From NCBI GenBank assembly GCA_014237855.1, contig JABACD010000006.1, positions 62,001 through 126,000 on the forward strand: a stretch of DNA of 64,000 bases, written 5' to 3'. This document shows, one piece after another, positions 52,367 through 61,543 of this stretch. The first letter of the stretch is position 1; every line of letters starts with the position of its first letter. Source of the stretch: Planctomycetota bacterium. Lineage in GTDB: Bacteria; Planctomycetota; UBA1135; GCA-002686595. The position numbers and the translations under genes are program-made. The notes under the pieces were generated by a model. That model worked only from the letters and a program-made list of their open reading frames with translations. It was not told where the DNA came from and searched no databases.

Positions 52367-53004
52367 CTCTCACTCCTGATCTTCATGAAGGCCTCGAAAT
52401 GCCCAGCGTTGTGGCGAGTAGCCAGGTCGGTCAGCTTCTCGATCATCCCGCCATAAGCGAGCTGGGTAGCGTGTTCCTTGAGTGCGTCCAGCTTCGACTC
52501 CCAGACCGTGGACACATCCACAAGGTGATCTGGATCAAGTGGACTCCAGACCTCGAACCCCCAGGCATCGAATGAATCAAGGTGGGTGTCCGGCAGCTCG
52601 AGCATGCGCTGGACCGCTCTGGAAACCGTGTGGTGATCTGGATGCTCGTCTCCTGCCCAGGGAGCCAGGACGAGCTGAGGACGAATCGTATGGACCAGTT
52701 CCTGGAGCAACTTGGCTCCCTGGTCAATCTCGTGTTCCAGCGCGAGGTGTCCCTCCGGGAGGTTCCAGAAGGTGTACTCGCTGACTCCGATGTGCTTGCC
52801 GCCAGCACGGGCCTCGCGGCGGCGCTTCGACGGGTACTCTCCGAGATCGAACAGCCTGTCCGGATCTCCAGCAGCACCATCGAAGACAACCAGGACGTTT
52901 ACCTGAGCACCGCGCTCTGCGGCGAGAGCGATCGTCCCTCCACAGCCCAGGATCTCGTCGTCAGGGTGCGGAGCAATGACCAGTAGACTCTCTACTTCGA
53001 TCAT
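52363..53004 (-). CDS. PIG-L/LmbE-family N-acetylglucosaminyl deacetylase
   Basis: A 213-residue stand-alone PIG-L domain. Zinc ligands are in APHPDDEILGCGG and in EHPDHHTV. These enzymes deacetylate GlcNAc-linked lipids or sugars. It is a separate homologue of the N-terminal domain of the fusion protein two genes further along, so the cluster has two deacetylase domains that may act on different sugars. Four-base overlaps on both sides. Confidence 0.87.
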   Translation of the reverse strand: MIEVESLLVIAPHPDDEILGCGGTIALAAERGAQVNVLVVFDGAAGDPDRLFDLGEYPSKRRREARAGGKHIGVSEYTFWNLPEGHLALEHEIDQGAKLLQELVHTIRPQLVLAPWAGDEHPDHHTVSRAVQRMLELPDTHLDSFDAWGFEVWSPLDPDHLVDVSTVWESKLDALKEHATQLAYGGMIEKLTDLATRHNAGHFEAFMKIRSER

Positions 53005-54251
53005 CCCACTCGCTCCCCGAGTCGTGGCGACCTGGCCCGACGGTTGATCTCAGGTAGATCGCCAGGGTCGATCGGCCAGGAGCGGGCAGCACTCAGCTTG
53101 CAGAATCTCCAGGCCCCCAAGAAGCGCCCAGTGTCGGCGTCGAGTGCGCGCATGTAGTAGGTGCCCGGAAAGAGCCAACTCCAGCTGCGCGCAGGCAGGC
53201 TGTAATTCGAGCCCTCGACAAGGACTCCTGCCGAGAGTCCCCAGAAGGATGTCAGGGATAGCTCGAGCACGTAGGAGCCTTCTCCAGCAAAGCGCACCTC
53301 AGGACTCTCGCTGACCTCCCCGAGATCAACCAGTGGATGCATTGGAGCGATGAATCTATCCCCGATGTGTCTCTGCAAGAGACCCTTGAGACCTCGGAGA
53401 GAGCGAGCGAGCACGCCCCCGTGATGAACCTGCATCCAGAGCCGCTGGCTGAGACCGTGGCGTCTGGCCACCTCTCCCTGAAAGTCCGGGCCTGCACTAC
53501 GCGACCAGTGATGCAACACCTCGGCTGCGGGGATCAACTCGAGGCCCTTTCCTCGAGCACTCAGTCGTGCACAGAGGTCGGCGTCCTCGAAGTACAGGGG
53601 AAAGCGGCCGTCCATGGGCGTACCGAGGTTGGTGACCGTCTCACGCCTGAGGAACAAGCAAGCTCCAGAGAGCATCTCCATCCTGGCAGGGCTCTGCTCG
53701 GTCCAGAACTCCCTTGCACTCGCTGAACACCGCGCAGCTCGCCAGCGAGCCAGGCGGGGCGAGCGGGCGGCCAGCCACTCACCCAGCTCCCGCATCGGTG
53801 TCGGCAGGAGGTTCTGGGGCAAGCGCAAGGCACGCTCCTCGTCCAAGAACAAGCGTGGCGCCACCATCCCAACCTCTGGGCACTCTTCGAGACGCTCCAG
53901 CAGTGGACGCAAGGAACCAGGTAGGAAGCACAGGTCGGGATTTAGCAGCGCAACGATGTCGTCGGGCTCTCCTGATGACATCTCCCAGGCCATGTTCAAG
54001 CCCATCGCATAGCCAACATTGGCGGGTGAGCTCTTCACACGAGCCCCGATGCGACGCAAGGAGCGCCACCAGGTGGACTCGGCCTCGTTCGATCCGCTGT
54101 CCAGAACGATCACCTCCAGGTCACCCGGCGCACGTCCGTCCCGCTCCCACTCCAGCTTCAGACTCTCCACGCATCGCAGTGCCCAGGAGCCCGAGTCATG
54201 GTTCACGATCAGGGCCGAGAGGCGCCTCTGCGGGATCTCGTGACTGCTCAT
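53001..54251 (-). CDS. Glycosyltransferase, GT2 family
   Basis: A 416-residue GT-A enzyme. LIVNHDSGSWALR and VLDSGSNEAE form the nucleotide-sugar site, LNPDLCFLPG the metal-binding region, and YFEDADLCARLSARG the catalytic-base region, as in rhamnosyltransferase-like GT2 enzymes. The C-terminal 120 residues are an additional domain without a clear match. It overlaps the stop of the ABC-transporter ATPase gene by four bases. Confidence 0.86.
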   Translation of the reverse strand: MSSHEIPQRRLSALIVNHDSGSWALRCVESLKLEWERDGRAPGDLEVIVLDSGSNEAESTWWRSLRRIGARVKSSPANVGYAMGLNMAWEMSSGEPDDIVALLNPDLCFLPGSLRPLLERLEECPEVGMVAPRLFLDEERALRLPQNLLPTPMRELGEWLAARSPRLARWRAARCSASAREFWTEQSPARMEMLSGACLFLRRETVTNLGTPMDGRFPLYFEDADLCARLSARGKGLELIPAAEVLHHWSRSAGPDFQGEVARRHGLSQRLWMQVHHGGVLARSLRGLKGLLQRHIGDRFIAPMHPLVDLGEVSESPEVRFAGEGSYVLELSLTSFWGLSAGVLVEGSNYSLPARSWSWLFPGTYYMRALDADTGRFLGAWRFCKLSAARSWPIDPGDLPEINRRARSPRLGERVG

Positions 54252-55477
54252 GCGGCTGCCTCCCTTTGTGCTCCCTTGTCACGCTGCTCCCAGTGGTGCT
54301 GCAGTCGAACCAGCCCCAGCTCCTTGGTGTCCGACTCGACTACCAGCTCCTCGTCGAGCGCACGCTCCTCGTACCGGAAGACTCCCTCTCCATCGAAGAG
54401 ATAGAGCATCACCGTGAAGGTTCCCGAGAGCAGCGCAATCCTCGGGAGGTGCAGGACCAGCTCGCCCTCCGTACCGTGCAGGTCCAGAGAGTCGAGGTGC
54501 GTCCCCGCAGCGGCGCAGAGCGTCCGGTCCTGGCGGAGAAAGGCAGCGCCAATCTGAATCGGTCGATGAGCGGCTGCCGGATTGGTCCACTGAATCGAGA
54601 GCTTCAAGTCATCGCCCGTCCGTGCGCGACTGGCCAGCCGACCGTCCGCGTGCTGCAAGCGAGCACCATCGATGCGAGGCCAGTCTGTCGGGCGCCTGGT
54701 ATCCACCTCGGCACTCTCCTGGATGTGCTCGCGCTGCCAGGCCGCGTAGGTGTTCGTCACGGTCGTGGCATCCCCGCTGCAGCGCACCTCGCCCGACTCG
54801 AGCCAGAGGGCCTCATCACACAGCTGACGAACGTCATAGAGGCTGTGGCTGCAGAGTAGGATCGTGTGTCCTTCCGACTTGAACCTGAGCAGGCGGTCCA
54901 CGCACTTCTTCTGGAAGTACATGTCCCCCACTGCGAAGACCTCGTCGAGGATCAAGAGCTCAGGGTCGAAGCCCATGGCTGCCGCAAAGCCAAGGCGCAT
55001 CCCCATCCCCGTCGAGTAGGTTCGAACTGGCTCTTCCACTGCCGAGCCCAGCTCCGCGAAGTCCAGGATTTCATCCAGGCGGCGGTCGACCTCGCGCCGT
55101 GAATGACCGCACAGAACGCCGTGCATCATCACGTTCTCGCGACCACTGAAGTCCTGATGAAAGCCCGTGCCCAGTTCGAGCAGGCTGGCCACGCGTCCAC
55201 GTATCCGGTAGCGCCCGGTTGACGGTACAGTCGTGCCGGAGAGTACCTTGAGCAAGGTGCTCTTCCCCGCACCGTTGGATCCCACCAGTCCCAGCGCTGC
55301 CCCGCGCCGCAACGAGAAGTCGAGATCACGCAACGCCCAGTGCAGATCGTGCCCACGCAAGCTTCCGGCGCTCAGGACTTCGAGCATCCGCGCACCTGCG
55401 CCACGGTAGATTCGATAGGCCTTTCCAAGGCCCTCTACCTCCAACATCTGGTCGACATGAGTGTTCGTGCTGCTCAT
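54248..55477 (-). CDS. Polysaccharide ABC exporter ATPase (Wzt-like)
   Basis: A 409-residue ABC ATPase. Walker A is GSNGAGKST, the signature region is YSTGMGMRLGFA, and Walker B is LLILDEVFAVGD. The additional 160-residue C-terminal domain is of the Wzt type, which in O-antigen exporters recognises the end cap of the finished chain. It pairs with the permease encoded immediately upstream (two-base gap) to move an undecaprenyl-linked polysaccharide across the inner membrane. Confidence 0.88.
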   Translation of the reverse strand: MSSTNTHVDQMLEVEGLGKAYRIYRGAGARMLEVLSAGSLRGHDLHWALRDLDFSLRRGAALGLVGSNGAGKSTLLKVLSGTTVPSTGRYRIRGRVASLLELGTGFHQDFSGRENVMMHGVLCGHSRREVDRRLDEILDFAELGSAVEEPVRTYSTGMGMRLGFAAAMGFDPELLILDEVFAVGDMYFQKKCVDRLLRFKSEGHTILLCSHSLYDVRQLCDEALWLESGEVRCSGDATTVTNTYAAWQREHIQESAEVDTRRPTDWPRIDGARLQHADGRLASRARTGDDLKLSIQWTNPAAAHRPIQIGAAFLRQDRTLCAAAGTHLDSLDLHGTEGELVLHLPRIALLSGTFTVMLYLFDGEGVFRYEERALDEELVVESDTKELGLVRLQHHWEQRDKGAQREAAA

Positions 55478-55479
55478 GG

Positions 55480-56427
55480 CTAGATCTCGTCAGCCAGGTG
55501 GCGATCCACCCGGAAGAAGGCCCATGAACCGAGCATGAAGAGCCCCAGCCCCCAGCAGGCCACCACCGAGAGGGAGTGGCTGAAGTCCCCGGAAAAGACC
55601 ACCCTCGGCTCCTTCGACATCAAGAGGTCCCGCCAGGCGTAGACCAGATGGTGTACAGGGTTTGACTCAACCAGCCCCAACCAGGGCTCGATGCCGGGCA
55701 AGACCTCTGGAGATGGCACCCAGAAGATCGGCGTCACGAACATCCAGATGGTCAGAACCACCCCCACCAGGGGAAGGGTGTCACGCAGGCGTACGTGAAG
55801 TGCTGCCAGCATGAGTCCCATTCCCGCGGTCAGGAGGAACTGCAAGAACAAGAGCAGAGGCGCCCACATCAGCAGACGAGGCCCCGGTACACCCCATACA
55901 TCCGAAGCAAGAGTGAAGGCCACGAAGGCACAGATTCCCGCAACGAAGGTCACCAGCGAGGAGAGCCCAACCTGCAACGGCAGGAGCTGGGCGGGAAAGC
56001 GGACCTTTTGCACCAGGTGGCGGTGATCGACGACACAGGACGTCGAGCGCTGCAACGCATCAGCGAAGCCGCTCCAGACCAGGGTTCCCGTGAACATGTA
56101 CACCCCCATCGCTCCAGGAGCCTCTGCGGCTCCCGGCCCGAGCTTCACGCCAAGCAACTGAGTGAAGATGAAGGCGTAGATTGCGAACTGAAGCAGGGGA
56201 AGAGCCAGGACCCAGGCGAAGCCGAGGAAGGTCCCTCGAAAGCGCGCCTGGAGGTCGCGCTGTACCGAACAATAGAGGAGGTCTCGTCGACCCCAGACGA
56301 GAGCAGGCCACTCGCAAAACCGCCGCGCCAGCTCTAGCAAGGAGGCACGCCCCGCGATCACCCATTCCCCACGGGGGGTGGATAGACCGGTGGACCTGGA
56401 GCTGGGGGACTCGGCGGAATAGGACAT
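55480..56427 (-). CDS. Polysaccharide ABC exporter permease (Wzm-like)
   Basis: A 315-residue ABC-2 type permease with about six transmembrane segments between residues 75 and 310, after a hydrophilic leader of some 50 residues containing an amphipathic segment. RRDLLYCSVQRDLQARFRG before the first membrane segment is typical of Wzm/TagG permeases. The ATG at 56427 was preferred over a TTG at 56496. It heads the polysaccharide operon (permease, ATPase, GT2, PIG-L, GT4, fusion, GT2); the 232-base gap to the divergent methyltransferase gene should carry its promoter. Confidence 0.85.
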   Translation of the reverse strand: MSYSAESPSSRSTGLSTPRGEWVIAGRASLLELARRFCEWPALVWGRRDLLYCSVQRDLQARFRGTFLGFAWVLALPLLQFAIYAFIFTQLLGVKLGPGAAEAPGAMGVYMFTGTLVWSGFADALQRSTSCVVDHRHLVQKVRFPAQLLPLQVGLSSLVTFVAGICAFVAFTLASDVWGVPGPRLLMWAPLLLFLQFLLTAGMGLMLAALHVRLRDTLPLVGVVLTIWMFVTPIFWVPSPEVLPGIEPWLGLVESNPVHHLVYAWRDLLMSKEPRVVFSGDFSHSLSVVACWGLGLFMLGSWAFFRVDRHLADEI

Positions 56428-56659
56428 TGCGTCGGAATAGAGACAGAAGGGCGCCTCGCGATCTTCGACTCCTGCCTCCCGGTGAATTGAGGCCAAGGGC
56501 GGCTTTGAGCAAGGTTCCCCGGCGCTCAGCCCTTGCCCTGGGGTTTCTCAGCGGAAATGATTTCCACCCCTACCCGCCGACCGGGCTCCACGATCCGCCC
56601 CTGGGCCCCTGGAAGGCCTCAATCCACAGCTCCCCGCCCCCGAACTGGATCAGTCCTCG

Positions 56660-57388
56660 ATGACCCAAGTCCTTGATGTTTGGCCCCCCTGTACCGCTCA
56701 GGAGAATCACGCCTGGCTACTCGCCAGGTTCTGCTCGCTACTGAAGAGCTTCACTCCGCAGTCGGTGCTGGACGTCGGTTGTGGTGCCGGGCTGCTGATC
56801 AGGACGCTCTCGGAGAGCGGGGCCAGCGTCCACGGCCTGGACCAGGCGGGTCCGCGCCTCGAGGCGCTCGCCGAGGAGGGCTTCGACGTCCGTGAGGGCA
56901 GCGCCTACGAGCTTCCTTTCGCCGACTGCTCGATCGACTGGATCAGCCTCCGACACGTCCCCCATCACCTCGAGGATCCGGGGCGTGCTATCGCGGAGGC
57001 CCTGCGAGTCGCGCGCAGCGGACTCCTGCTGGCAGAACCCAGCTTTGATCCGAGCCTGCCCAGCCAGCTAGCGGCCCAGCAACTCGATCGATGGGAGAAA
57101 CGTCAGCATCGGCGTCGTGGCATGTTTCACGCCGATGTCCTGGAGCTCGACGACCTCGTGGAACTCATGCCTACCGAACTCCGCCGAGTCCGACCGATCG
57201 AGGCCCACACCCACCTTCGACCACGCGGGCGCTGCATCGAGGAATTCGAGGCAGAGGCCACCGAGCTGGTCTCAGAGCTGGCCGAGTATCACCCCGAGCG
57301 CTCGGCACTAGCAGGGCTACTACGGGGATTGCGCAAGAGCGGACTGAGCTGGAATGGCTCCCTGTGTGTGGCGATCAGGACTCACTGA
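56660..57388 (+). CDS. Class I SAM-dependent methyltransferase
   Basis: A 242-residue methyltransferase of the Methyltransf_11 type. Motif I is VLDVGCGAGLL, motif II is HGLDQAG, and the motif around SLRHVPHHLEDPG fits the UbiE/small-molecule group. Substrate is unknown; the C-terminal third, rich in Arg and Glu, gives no hint. It is transcribed divergently from the polysaccharide exporter and could methylate a sugar or a quinone-like compound, but this is not shown by the sequence. Confidence 0.8.
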   Translation: MTQVLDVWPPCTAQENHAWLLARFCSLLKSFTPQSVLDVGCGAGLLIRTLSESGASVHGLDQAGPRLEALAEEGFDVREGSAYELPFADCSIDWISLRHVPHHLEDPGRAIAEALRVARSGLLLAEPSFDPSLPSQLAAQQLDRWEKRQHRRRGMFHADVLELDDLVELMPTELRRVRPIEAHTHLRPRGRCIEEFEAEATELVSELAEYHPERSALAGLLRGLRKSGLSWNGSLCVAIRTH

Positions 57389-57420
57389 GCGTCCTCTCCT
57401 GGAGGCGAGCCTCAACGCAA

Positions 57421-58275
57421 TCAGGAGCTGCCGAGCTTGGCCTCGATGAATCGCCTCAACGGCTCCCGAACCAGCTCCGTGTTCGTGGGGATGTCGTTGT
57501 GCCCCACTCCCTTGAGCTCCACAAGCTCGACCGAGGCGTCAGCAGCAGCCAGCCGGCGAGAGTGTGAGATGGGAATCACACGATCCAGATCCCCATGCAT
57601 CACGAGGACCGGCAGGTCGAGCTGTTCCAGCGCTCCGATATTGTCGAAGGGGTCCCAGACCAGCGGTGCAGGGATCAAGTACCCCTGCATGAGGTTGGCC
57701 ACCGACACAAAGGGTGAGGTCAGTACCATGGCACGCGGGGCGCGCTGAAGTGCAAGGGCGCAGACCACCCCCGTTCCCAGAGACCGACCGTGATAGAGCA
57801 CTCGGCTTCCGTCCAGGTCCTCTCGCTCCAGCACTCGCTCCAGCACCTTGCGGTGATCTTCCACGATCCCGGCCTGAGATGGCGCGCCCGCAGATCGGCC
57901 ATAGCCACGGTACTCACAGAGGAGTACATGGAACCCCAACTCACGGTAGTACTCGGCGGTCTCGAGCTGGAAATCGATCAGCTCTCCGTTGCCATGAGCA
58001 TGGACAACCAGGGGCGCTGGGGTCCCTGCTGAGGCATCGACTGCAGGCAGAAACCACCACTCCACAGGACCAGCAGCGGTCTCCAACCAGTGGCGCTCCA
58101 GCCCCGGCAAGAGCTCTCCCTCCGGGGCGGGTGAAGCAATCGCGTGGATCGGAAAGAGAACCTTACGCTGGATGAAGCAAGCGCAGAGAAGCCACAACGC
58201 ATACGAGCCAAGGAGAACGCTCAGAAGAGAGAGGACGGTCATCTTGAGACGCTTGCCGGCTCCGGACGCGCTCAA
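57421..58275 (-). CDS. Membrane-anchored alpha/beta hydrolase
   Basis: A 284-residue hydrolase with an N-terminal membrane segment (residues 13-33). The nucleophile motif is GRSLG, the oxyanion motif HAHGNGE, and later catalytic residues lie in MHGDLDRVIP and GVGHND. This matches the BEM46/ABHD13-like serine hydrolases, which are thought to act on lipids or peptides at membranes. It overlaps the lipoprotein gene upstream by four bases. Confidence 0.82.
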   Translation of the reverse strand: MSASGAGKRLKMTVLSLLSVLLGSYALWLLCACFIQRKVLFPIHAIASPAPEGELLPGLERHWLETAAGPVEWWFLPAVDASAGTPAPLVVHAHGNGELIDFQLETAEYYRELGFHVLLCEYRGYGRSAGAPSQAGIVEDHRKVLERVLEREDLDGSRVLYHGRSLGTGVVCALALQRAPRAMVLTSPFVSVANLMQGYLIPAPLVWDPFDNIGALEQLDLPVLVMHGDLDRVIPISHSRRLAAADASVELVELKGVGHNDIPTNTELVREPLRRFIEAKLGSS

Positions 58276-58775
58276 TTCCAGCTCTCTCCCTCCAGCTCGT
58301 CACGGTCCATCACCTCACCGATGTTCAACTCCTGTCCCAGCATCGAGCGCATGTATTGCAGCACGACCTTGGCACGAGCTGGGTTGTCATTGGCCTCGAC
58401 CCAATCGGCGTACTCAGGATCGAGAGGCTTGGCAAGGTTCTCATTGATCTCCTGTTCCACGCGCACCCCGATCACCAGCTTGCCCGCGTTCTCGCTGCGA
58501 CGGTAGCGCACGTAAACACGCTCTCGGAAGCCATTGCCCTTGAAGGGATGCAAGTCTCTATCCCAGCCGGAGACCGTCATCTTTTCCTTGGGATCGAAGC
58601 CCGTGCTGACGATGGGAAACCCGTTCTTCTCCATCGCGAGGCGAGTGATCTCCCACATGCGAATGCTACTGCACATGGGAATCTCCTCTGCCGTCCACTG
58701 CTCTGGGTACATGACAGTGCAGGCCGAGCCGAGAGAGCACAGGATCGCGAGCAAGAGGGAGTGCAGTCGTTTCAT
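58272..58775 (-). CDS. Small lipoprotein of unknown function
   Basis: A 167-residue protein whose N-terminus (LLLAILCSLGSAC) is a lipoprotein signal with the lipidated cysteine at about residue 19. The mature part is mixed alpha/beta in look and has no known motif. The longer open frame upstream runs through the der gene region and was rejected. A four-base overlap ties it to the hydrolase gene downstream. Confidence 0.72.
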   Translation of the reverse strand: MKRLHSLLLAILCSLGSACTVMYPEQWTAEEIPMCSSIRMWEITRLAMEKNGFPIVSTGFDPKEKMTVSGWDRDLHPFKGNGFRERVYVRYRRSENAGKLVIGVRVEQEINENLAKPLDPEYADWVEANDNPARAKVVLQYMRSMLGQELNIGEVMDRDELEGESWN

Positions 58776-58836
58776 GGGTCGAAGTGGTCTGGCGGAAAAG
58801 GTCAAGAGAGCCATCCTTGGGGGCCAATCCAAGGGG

Positions 58837-60195
58837 TCAATCCTCGGGAGCGTCGATCGCGCTCCGCAGCACGATCCGAACGGGGACCTCATCGAACCCG
58901 AGCTCCTCCCGGACGCGATTCTCGAGGTAGCGCATGTAAGCCTTGCCAAACAGGCGCTTGTCATTGACGAACAGGACAAAGGTAGGGGGCGAGGTCTCCA
59001 CCTGGGTGGCGTACTTGATGTTGACCCGATAGCCCTTGGAGCTCGGCGAGCGGGCCTCGAGGGCACGCTTCATCACGCGGTTGAGCTCCCCTGTCGGGAC
59101 ACGTCGGCTGGAGGACTCAAAGAGCTCCTCCGCCAGCTTCATGATCGGCTCCACCCCTCTTCCCTGCTTGGCCGACAGGAAGGCAACCGGAGCCCAGGAG
59201 AGGCCCGGCAGCTGCTCATCAATGTACTTCTGGAAGTCCTCTGGAGAGTAGCCATCTACGAGGTCCCACTTGTTGGCGGCGAGAATCACCGGCTTGTGGT
59301 GATCGATCACGTAGCGCGCGAGACGCTTCTCTATGCCGGAGAAACGCTCGGTGACATCGAAGAGCAAGATCACCACATCCGCGCGACGTACGCCCTTGTG
59401 GCTTCGGGCGTCGCTGTAAAACTCGATCGCGTCACCAAGGCTCGACTTCTTGCGCAATCCGGCGGTGTCGATGGCAACAAAGGACCGACCACCTCGCTCG
59501 AAGATCACGTCCACCGCATCTCGGGTCGTCCCGGGGACCTCAGAGACGATCATTCGTTCTTCCTTCGCCAGGTTGTTGATCAAGGTCGACTTGCCCGCAT
59601 TCCGGCGCCCGACAACAGCAAGCTTCATGACCGGCTGTGCCACGGGGCGCTCCTCGAACTCGGTCCCCGGCAGGAGCTCAATGATCTTCTCGTAGAGTTC
59701 GGTCAGCCCCACACCGTTCTGTGCGCTGATCTGGAAGACCTCCTCTCCAATTCCGAGTGAACGGAACTCGTCTGCTTCCCAGCGAAGGCTCTCCCCCTCG
59801 ACCTTGTTGATCACCAGCAACACCGGGAGCTCGATGCTGCGCAGGCGTGTGGCCACTTCCTTGTCCAAGGGCGTGATTCCGTCCCGCACATCCACCAGGA
59901 AGAGCACCAGGTCAGCAGCGGCCAGGGCACCCTTGATTTGCTCCTCCACGTGCGGCCCGAGATCATCGCGGTCCACGATTCCGATGCCACCCGTGTCGAT
60001 CACCTCGACCCAGTGCTCGGGGACACCACCGAAGAGCCGTGCAGGGACGGCGATGCGGTCCCGGGTCACACCAGCAGTGGGTTCAACGATTGAGACCCGA
60101 CTGCCGACCATTCGGTTGAGCAAGGTCGACTTGCCAACGTTTGGACGGCCAACGATGGCGACGCGGCGCAGGGTAGTTTCGCTTGTGACGGACAT
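58837..60195 (-). CDS. der: Ribosome-assembly GTPase Der (EngA)
   Basis: A 452-residue tandem GTPase. Domain 1 has GRPNVGKST, DTGGIG and NKVE; domain 2 has GRRNAGKST, DTAGLRKKS and NKWD; a KH-like domain closes the protein. Der acts in 50S subunit maturation. The second P-loop reads GRRNAGKS where GRPNVGKS or GRPNAGKS is usual. The ATG at 60195 gives a ten-residue leader; the GTG at 60207 would add four. No Shine-Dalgarno sequence is obvious at either. Confidence 0.94.
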   Translation of the reverse strand: MSVTSETTLRRVAIVGRPNVGKSTLLNRMVGSRVSIVEPTAGVTRDRIAVPARLFGGVPEHWVEVIDTGGIGIVDRDDLGPHVEEQIKGALAAADLVLFLVDVRDGITPLDKEVATRLRSIELPVLLVINKVEGESLRWEADEFRSLGIGEEVFQISAQNGVGLTELYEKIIELLPGTEFEERPVAQPVMKLAVVGRRNAGKSTLINNLAKEERMIVSEVPGTTRDAVDVIFERGGRSFVAIDTAGLRKKSSLGDAIEFYSDARSHKGVRRADVVILLFDVTERFSGIEKRLARYVIDHHKPVILAANKWDLVDGYSPEDFQKYIDEQLPGLSWAPVAFLSAKQGRGVEPIMKLAEELFESSSRRVPTGELNRVMKRALEARSPSSKGYRVNIKYATQVETSPPTFVLFVNDKRLFGKAYMRYLENRVREELGFDEVPVRIVLRSAIDAPED

Positions 60196-60247
60196 GGTTT
60201 CGACCACAACAGAAGGGGCGCAGGTTAAGTCTCAGAGTCGCTGGGCG

Positions 60248-61033
60248 CTACCGCAGGCCGAGCTGGACGTGAAGCTGAGGCACGACACGGGTCGAGAGGC
60301 CCAGCGCTGAGGCTCGATCCGCGAGCTCGAAAATCGCCTGGGAGTCGGGAGCGGGCACATCCCGGATGGCCGTGGCTGGCTGAACATACAGGGGCAGGCC
60401 CGGGGCCAGGCTCGCGTGATCTTGCAGGATTTCGTCGAAATCGGCCGTCGAGCGCCCCCCCGCCACCACCAGCTTCGCGCATGCATCGCGATCCGCGATC
60501 AACGCGAGCACCTCGCGGCGGGCGCTGCGCCAGTCGCTGGCATCGACGGGCGCTGGCTCGAATTCAAGCTCACCTCGAAGGGCCACGGGCGGCCGCAGAT
60601 CCTCCGGAAGCTTGTGATCCGCGCTGATGTGATCGACGCTCTCCAGCACCTGCTTCAGGGAGCCTGGGAAGGCCCCGGCTGTCTCCAGATGCAGCCGCCG
60701 GTCAGGTAGCAGCTGGCGCAGCTCGGGGAGCAGATGCGGCCACATCAAGGGCTCACCCCCGGTCACGCTGACCGTACGCGAACCGTCCGGGTCCAATGCC
60801 TCGATGCCGGCGGCGATCTCCTCAGCTGAGTTCCAGGCCTTCTCGAGGAGGTGATCATCCCCTTCCATGGACGCTCCCTCGGCTGGCAACTTCCAGGTTC
60901 CAGGAGTGTCGCACCAGCTGCAACGCAGCGGGCAACCATCTAGCCTCACGAAGACCTGCGCCTCACCCAGGAAGGCGCCTTCACCCTGGATCGAGGTGAA
61001 GACTTCGTGAATGGGATAGAGCGCGGTGATCAC
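60248..61033 (-). CDS. queE: 7-carboxy-7-deazaguanine synthase
   Basis: A 261-residue radical-SAM enzyme of queuosine biosynthesis. The Fe-S cysteines are Cys34, Cys38 and Cys41 (CPLRCSWC), preceded by the family motif FTSIQGEGAFLGEAQVFVRLDG. TVSVTGGEPLMWP binds SAM. It ring-contracts carboxytetrahydropterin to the deazaguanine precursor. A GTG at 61033 gives the usual N-terminus (ITALYPIHEVF); the longer ATG-type frame to 61132 is low in similarity. No queC or queD is adjacent. Confidence 0.9.
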   Translation of the reverse strand: MITALYPIHEVFTSIQGEGAFLGEAQVFVRLDGCPLRCSWCDTPGTWKLPAEGASMEGDDHLLEKAWNSAEEIAAGIEALDPDGSRTVSVTGGEPLMWPHLLPELRQLLPDRRLHLETAGAFPGSLKQVLESVDHISADHKLPEDLRPPVALRGELEFEPAPVDASDWRSARREVLALIADRDACAKLVVAGGRSTADFDEILQDHASLAPGLPLYVQPATAIRDVPAPDSQAIFELADRASALGLSTRVVPQLHVQLGLR

Positions 61034-61195
61034 GTTGCAGGTTTCAGGTGGAGGAGACAGGGGGTACGAGGGCCCAGGACTTCGAAGAAACGGCGAAGAC
61101 CCCGACGCCCGGGGGGCGGCGGAGTCCTGCAATCAAGGGGGCGCTCGCGCGTGGGGCGCGGGGACGCCGTCACCAGTCGCTGAGGGGCCGGAGCT

Positions 61196-61450
61196 CTACT
61201 CTTCGGCGGGCGCTTCCTCGCCGCCTTCTTTCTCGGAGAGAGCTTCCTGGCGTGAGGCCTCGAGCGCCTTGGCCTTCTTGCCGGAGACGGTCTTGAACTT
61301 GGTGCGGACCTTCGGAAGCCCGTAGACGGAGTCCTTCTCTTCGTCGAACTTGCCGTCAGCCTGGAGCTTCTGGATACGTTCGACACGCGAGAGGACGGAG
61401 CGTGACCCCATCAGGGTGTTGATGCCGCGCAGACTGGAGTGGATGGACAT
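61196..61450 (-). CDS. PVC-superphylum small basic protein
   Basis: An 84-residue protein. The first 52 residues (SIHSSLRG, VLSRVERIQKL, DSVYGLPKVRT) match a small basic protein family that I know from Chlamydiae, Verrucomicrobia and Planctomycetes (I recall TIGR04137). The role is unknown; a ribosome or RNA link has been suspected because of its size and charge. This copy has an acidic Ala/Glu tail of about 25 residues that the short family members lack. The ATG at 61450 matches the family start; a longer frame to 61498 does not. Confidence 0.82.
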   Translation of the reverse strand: MSIHSSLRGINTLMGSRSVLSRVERIQKLQADGKFDEEKDSVYGLPKVRTKFKTVSGKKAKALEASRQEALSEKEGGEEAPAEE

Positions 61451-61543
61451 GGGAGTTGAAGACGGTCTGAAAGGAAGTGTTGTTTGGACAGGATCCATCG
61501 GGGTCAGCCGACGGTGGTCGATGAATGGTCGAGGGATTGTGGC

